From Chryseobacterium phosphatilyticum (lineage in GTDB: Bacteria; Bacteroidota; Bacteroidia; Flavobacteriales; Weeksellaceae): DNA of 64,000 bases. Under the pieces are notes generated by a model. It was not told where the DNA came from. It made no database searches and was given only the letters and a program-made list of their open reading frames with translations. The stretch's first letter is position 1; each line of letters starts with the position of its first letter. This document shows positions 61,458 through 64,000 of this stretch, piece by piece. The stretch covers positions 558,001 through 622,000 of the forward strand of contig NZ_PPED02000001.1 of assembly GCF_002899825.2 (NCBI RefSeq). Direction: 5' to 3'. The translations under genes were made by a program, and so were the position numbers.

Positions 61458-63875
61458 TTAAAATTTGTAGCTGTATCCCACTCTTACCACTTGGTTTTCG
61501 TAATAATCATTGCTGGTATAAGTGAATCCCATTCCCTGAATTTTCTTCTTCATCACCATGGTATTAAGCAAGTCTGTAGCATTTAAAAACAATTCCCCTT
61601 TCCCTTTCTGAATGGCTTTTTTCATTCCAATATCCATTGAAAATCTTGAATTCATTCTTCCCTGCGATATAATATCAGGCGCCAGGTAAACTAAGGTCAA
61701 CTGGGCATCCAATCCTTTGGTAAAATGAAAAGTATTATTGATCTTGATATTTCCTGAAACAGCAGATTGTTTGTCTGCCGAAAAAGTATTAGGCTGAGGA
61801 TAAAGATTTAATACTGAAAAAGCATTGATCTGATTCTGGTAAATATTTCCATTGATATTGAAAGAATAAACGCCGGAAACCTTTTGATTCCATATAGCCT
61901 CTAAACCGGTGTTATAGCTTTTTCCTGCATTCTGAAATATTGCATAAATCAATGTGCTGTCTGGTACCGTGCTTGAAATCCTTGTAATCGTTCCGTTGGC
62001 AAAACGATGATATAAAGCAGAATATAAATATCCGTTATCCCAATTATATTTGTATCCGAGTTCAATAGAATTGGTAAACTGAGGCCGCAATGCGGGATTT
62101 CCAACTTTAATAATTTCTGCATCATCATATTTTGGAAAAATCCTGATATCTACTTCATTAGGACGGTCTACTCTTCTGTTATAAAAGACAGATAACTTAT
62201 TGTGATCATTAAGTTTATAAGCCAGTCTGAAGTTCGGAAATGGCTGAGTATAATTGTATCCGTCACTTTTATATGTTGGATGATTGGGGTTGACATCATA
62301 TTGAATTCTTACATATTCAAGTCTTAAGCCGAGCTCTGCTTCCCATTTTTCATTTTCAAAGATGTAATTTCCGTAAACTGCAGGAATGAACTCTTTATAA
62401 TCAGCTTTTCCACCTGCTGCAACATCCAGTACAGAGTTTGTTCCCGGGATAAAATTCATGTTCGTTGGAATACTTCTGTTCCTCAACTTAATTCCTGTCT
62501 CAATTCTTCCGTACTTCAAAGGTTTTACATAGTCGACATTTAAATCATAAACCTGCTCATCGGATAATAGCTTAAAAGAATCTGAACCGGTGGAAGCCGG
62601 TAAATAGTTATCATAGAAATATTTTTCATCCTCTCTATGAAATGTATAATTAAATCCAACATTCAACACATGCCCTGCCTCTTTGAATTTATGCTGATAC
62701 GAAGCTGTTCCCATTATCGTAGTTTTTAATTCATCTTCCAAAAACTGCCATAAACGAAGCCGCTGAGACAAATCTCCATTAAAAAATGGCTGATCACCGC
62801 GATCAATAATCTTTTCACTGCCATACATTCCTGAAATTGTTAATGAGTTTTGTGCATCAATATTCCAATCTATTCCTGCTTTGGTCGTAAAAAAATTAGT
62901 ATTTCTATTTCTTTTCAATTGTGAATTGATCACCGTTCCGTCATCGTAGGTACGGGTTACAAATTCATTTTTATTGAGGGTCTCAGTGTATAAATTATCA
63001 GCCTGCAAGAAGACATTCACTTTATTTTTTCTGTAGTTAAGTGACAACGTCGGATTTATCTTGGGAGTCAGGGTATATTGTGGTCTGATCGTGGGTAAAT
63101 TTTCCTTTCTTACCCAAAGAGATCCTAAACCTGTTGTGAATCCCACTTTCCCATTCCATCCATTTTGCTTATTTTTTTTCATAATAATATTGATGATTCC
63201 TGCATTTCCATTAGCATCATATTTTGATGAAGGATTGTTGATAATTTCAATCCTGTCAATAGAAGAAGCAGGAATATTATCAAGTCCTGTCTGACTGCCA
63301 AACCCCGTAAGTGAAGTTTGTTTACCATCAATCAAAACAGTTACTTTATCACTCCCTCTCAGTTGTACTTTCCCCTCTTGTACTGTAATTCCGGGTAGAT
63401 TTTGCATGCTTTGCAATACAGAACCCCCACTTTGACTGATATTGTCTGCTACAGAATATGTTTTTTTATCAAGACGACTGTCTATTTCACTCTTTTTGGA
63501 AGCAGTGATCGTAATGGCTTCTATTGTTGTTTCTTTTTCCCGTTTTGGACGAAGTTCTATAGTTGGTATTTCCAGAAACTCAGAAAGGCTTCCTATAAAA
63601 ACAGGCTGAGAGACGGTTTCATAACCTGTCATTGAAGTTATCATGATGTAATGATCTGGTTGTATTCCTGCTAAGGAGAACCTTCCGTCTTCATTACTGA
63701 TCGTTCCGGCTAGAAATGCACTGTCTTTTTCTTTTTTAAAAACAATACTGGCATATGGCAATATCATATTATCTTTATTGGTAATCTTCCCCGAGACAGT
63801 CACAGATATTGTCTGTGCAAAAGCAATACTGGTTATCATGCAAACGGGAAAAAGAAGAAGTTTCTTTCGATTCAT
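61458..63875 (-). CDS. TonB-dependent-type outer-membrane barrel protein (OMP_b-brl_3)
   Basis: 805 residues. The signal peptide is followed by a CarboxypepD_reg-like domain (ISVTVSGKITNKDNMILPYASIVFKKEKDSAFLAGTISNEDGRFSLAGIQPDHYIM). A plug (SGGSVLQSMQNLPGITVQEGKVQLRGSDKVTVLIDGKQTS) and a large barrel ending in aromatic VGYSYKF follow. It belongs to the group of barrel proteins related to TonB receptors; no SusD partner is present. The substrate is unknown. It is probably an operon with the PAP2 gene. Confidence 0.88.
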   Translation of the reverse strand: MNRKKLLLFPVCMITSIAFAQTISVTVSGKITNKDNMILPYASIVFKKEKDSAFLAGTISNEDGRFSLAGIQPDHYIMITSMTGYETVSQPVFIGSLSEFLEIPTIELRPKREKETTIEAITITASKKSEIDSRLDKKTYSVADNISQSGGSVLQSMQNLPGITVQEGKVQLRGSDKVTVLIDGKQTSLTGFGSQTGLDNIPASSIDRIEIINNPSSKYDANGNAGIINIIMKKNKQNGWNGKVGFTTGLGSLWVRKENLPTIRPQYTLTPKINPTLSLNYRKNKVNVFLQADNLYTETLNKNEFVTRTYDDGTVINSQLKRNRNTNFFTTKAGIDWNIDAQNSLTISGMYGSEKIIDRGDQPFFNGDLSQRLRLWQFLEDELKTTIMGTASYQHKFKEAGHVLNVGFNYTFHREDEKYFYDNYLPASTGSDSFKLLSDEQVYDLNVDYVKPLKYGRIETGIKLRNRSIPTNMNFIPGTNSVLDVAAGGKADYKEFIPAVYGNYIFENEKWEAELGLRLEYVRIQYDVNPNHPTYKSDGYNYTQPFPNFRLAYKLNDHNKLSVFYNRRVDRPNEVDIRIFPKYDDAEIIKVGNPALRPQFTNSIELGYKYNWDNGYLYSALYHRFANGTITRISSTVPDSTLIYAIFQNAGKSYNTGLEAIWNQKVSGVYSFNINGNIYQNQINAFSVLNLYPQPNTFSADKQSAVSGNIKINNTFHFTKGLDAQLTLVYLAPDIISQGRMNSRFSMDIGMKKAIQKGKGELFLNATDLLNTMVMKKKIQGMGFTYTSNDYYENQVVRVGYSYKF

Positions 63876-64000
63876 TCTAATAGTCTTTAATTATGTAATT
63901 TTTTGTTATCAGTGGTCTTTAATTTTGACAAAGCAATTCTGAGAATGCTTTTTCTGCGAGATGATAATCATAATAATCATCAAAACAAGAGATATGAGGG
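63876..64000. other. Right-edge spacer
   Basis: 125 bases upstream of the outer-membrane protein gene. Nothing clear is visible besides AT-rich sequence that would include the promoter of that gene. Confidence 0.3.

Noticed and set aside
1..64000. tRNA, rRNA, CRISPR arrays, insertion sequences or integrases
   Set aside because: Scanned by eye in the gene-free stretches. No cloverleaf-like sequence, direct repeat array or transposase-like protein was seen.

Overview
The window looks like chromosome from a Chryseobacterium-type flavobacterium (Bacteroidota, Weeksellaceae), close to the C. gleum / C. indologenes group. The evidence is an IND-family metallo-beta-lactamase, two secreted proteins with type IX secretion tails, TonB receptors with carboxypeptidase-like N-domains, three genes of the Bacteroidota type VI secretion system (T6SSiii), a short primary sigma factor, and promoters with the Bacteroidota -7 motif TAnnTTTG. 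The sequence is AT-rich, intergenic regions are short, and there are no rRNA, tRNA or CRISPR features. The species call is an inference from protein memory, not from a search.

Layout. 1-8.5 kb: housekeeping and surface genes (SMI1/KNR4 fragment, VOC protein, EamA transporter, YdcF-like protein, AraC regulator, DUF6265-like protein, a two-gene lipoprotein operon, a delta-60 repeat T9SS protein). 8.5-13.3 kb: an accessory island with palindromes, a SymE-like toxin, an HTH protein and a 1167-residue Mrr-nuclease/STAND-NTPase protein that looks like an anti-phage sensor. 13.3-16.1 kb: ArsR regulator, AHSA1-type SRPBCC protein, YdeI-like, DoxX-like and DUF4256 proteins, with repeat-bearing spacers. 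16.2-24.5 kb: a glycosidase-like protein, lipoprotein, phosphotransferase, threonine aldolase, a large reprolysin-like T9SS metalloprotease and a DtxR regulator. 24.6-28.6 kb: chorismate mutase lipoprotein, a ZnuD-like TonB receptor under a palindromic operator, and the carbapenemase gene.

28.7-31.7 kb: tssG-tssN-tssK of T6SSiii, without the sheath, tube or ATPase genes. 32.2-37.0 kb: S1/P1 nuclease, rpoD, lipoprotein, GNAT, FAD monooxygenase and a PCC-domain protein. 37.1-40.0 kb: a broken DUF3817 gene followed by a Septu-like ATPase/HNH pair, the second likely defence locus. 40.3-43.1 kb: Crp/Fnr regulator, PRISE-type reductase, AraC regulator. 43.3-50.6 kb: the ligase-associated DNA repair operon (exonuclease, ligase, DEXH helicase, PdeM), split by four small or unrelated genes. 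One of these encodes a peptide that resembles only the C-terminal tail of ribonucleotide reductase. 50.7-57.8 kb: nitrilase-family amidase, AraC, LytS/LytTR two-component pair, DoxX-like protein, TlpA and rhodanese proteins, aldehyde dehydrogenase. 58.0-63.9 kb: FAD dehydrogenase with SDR, PAP2 phosphatase and a second TonB-type outer-membrane protein.

The best candidates for something under-described are the Mrr-STAND protein with its SymE/HTH neighbours, the Septu-like pair whose HNH protein has lost its zinc-finger cysteines, and the ribonucleotide-reductase-tail mini-protein inside the repair operon.
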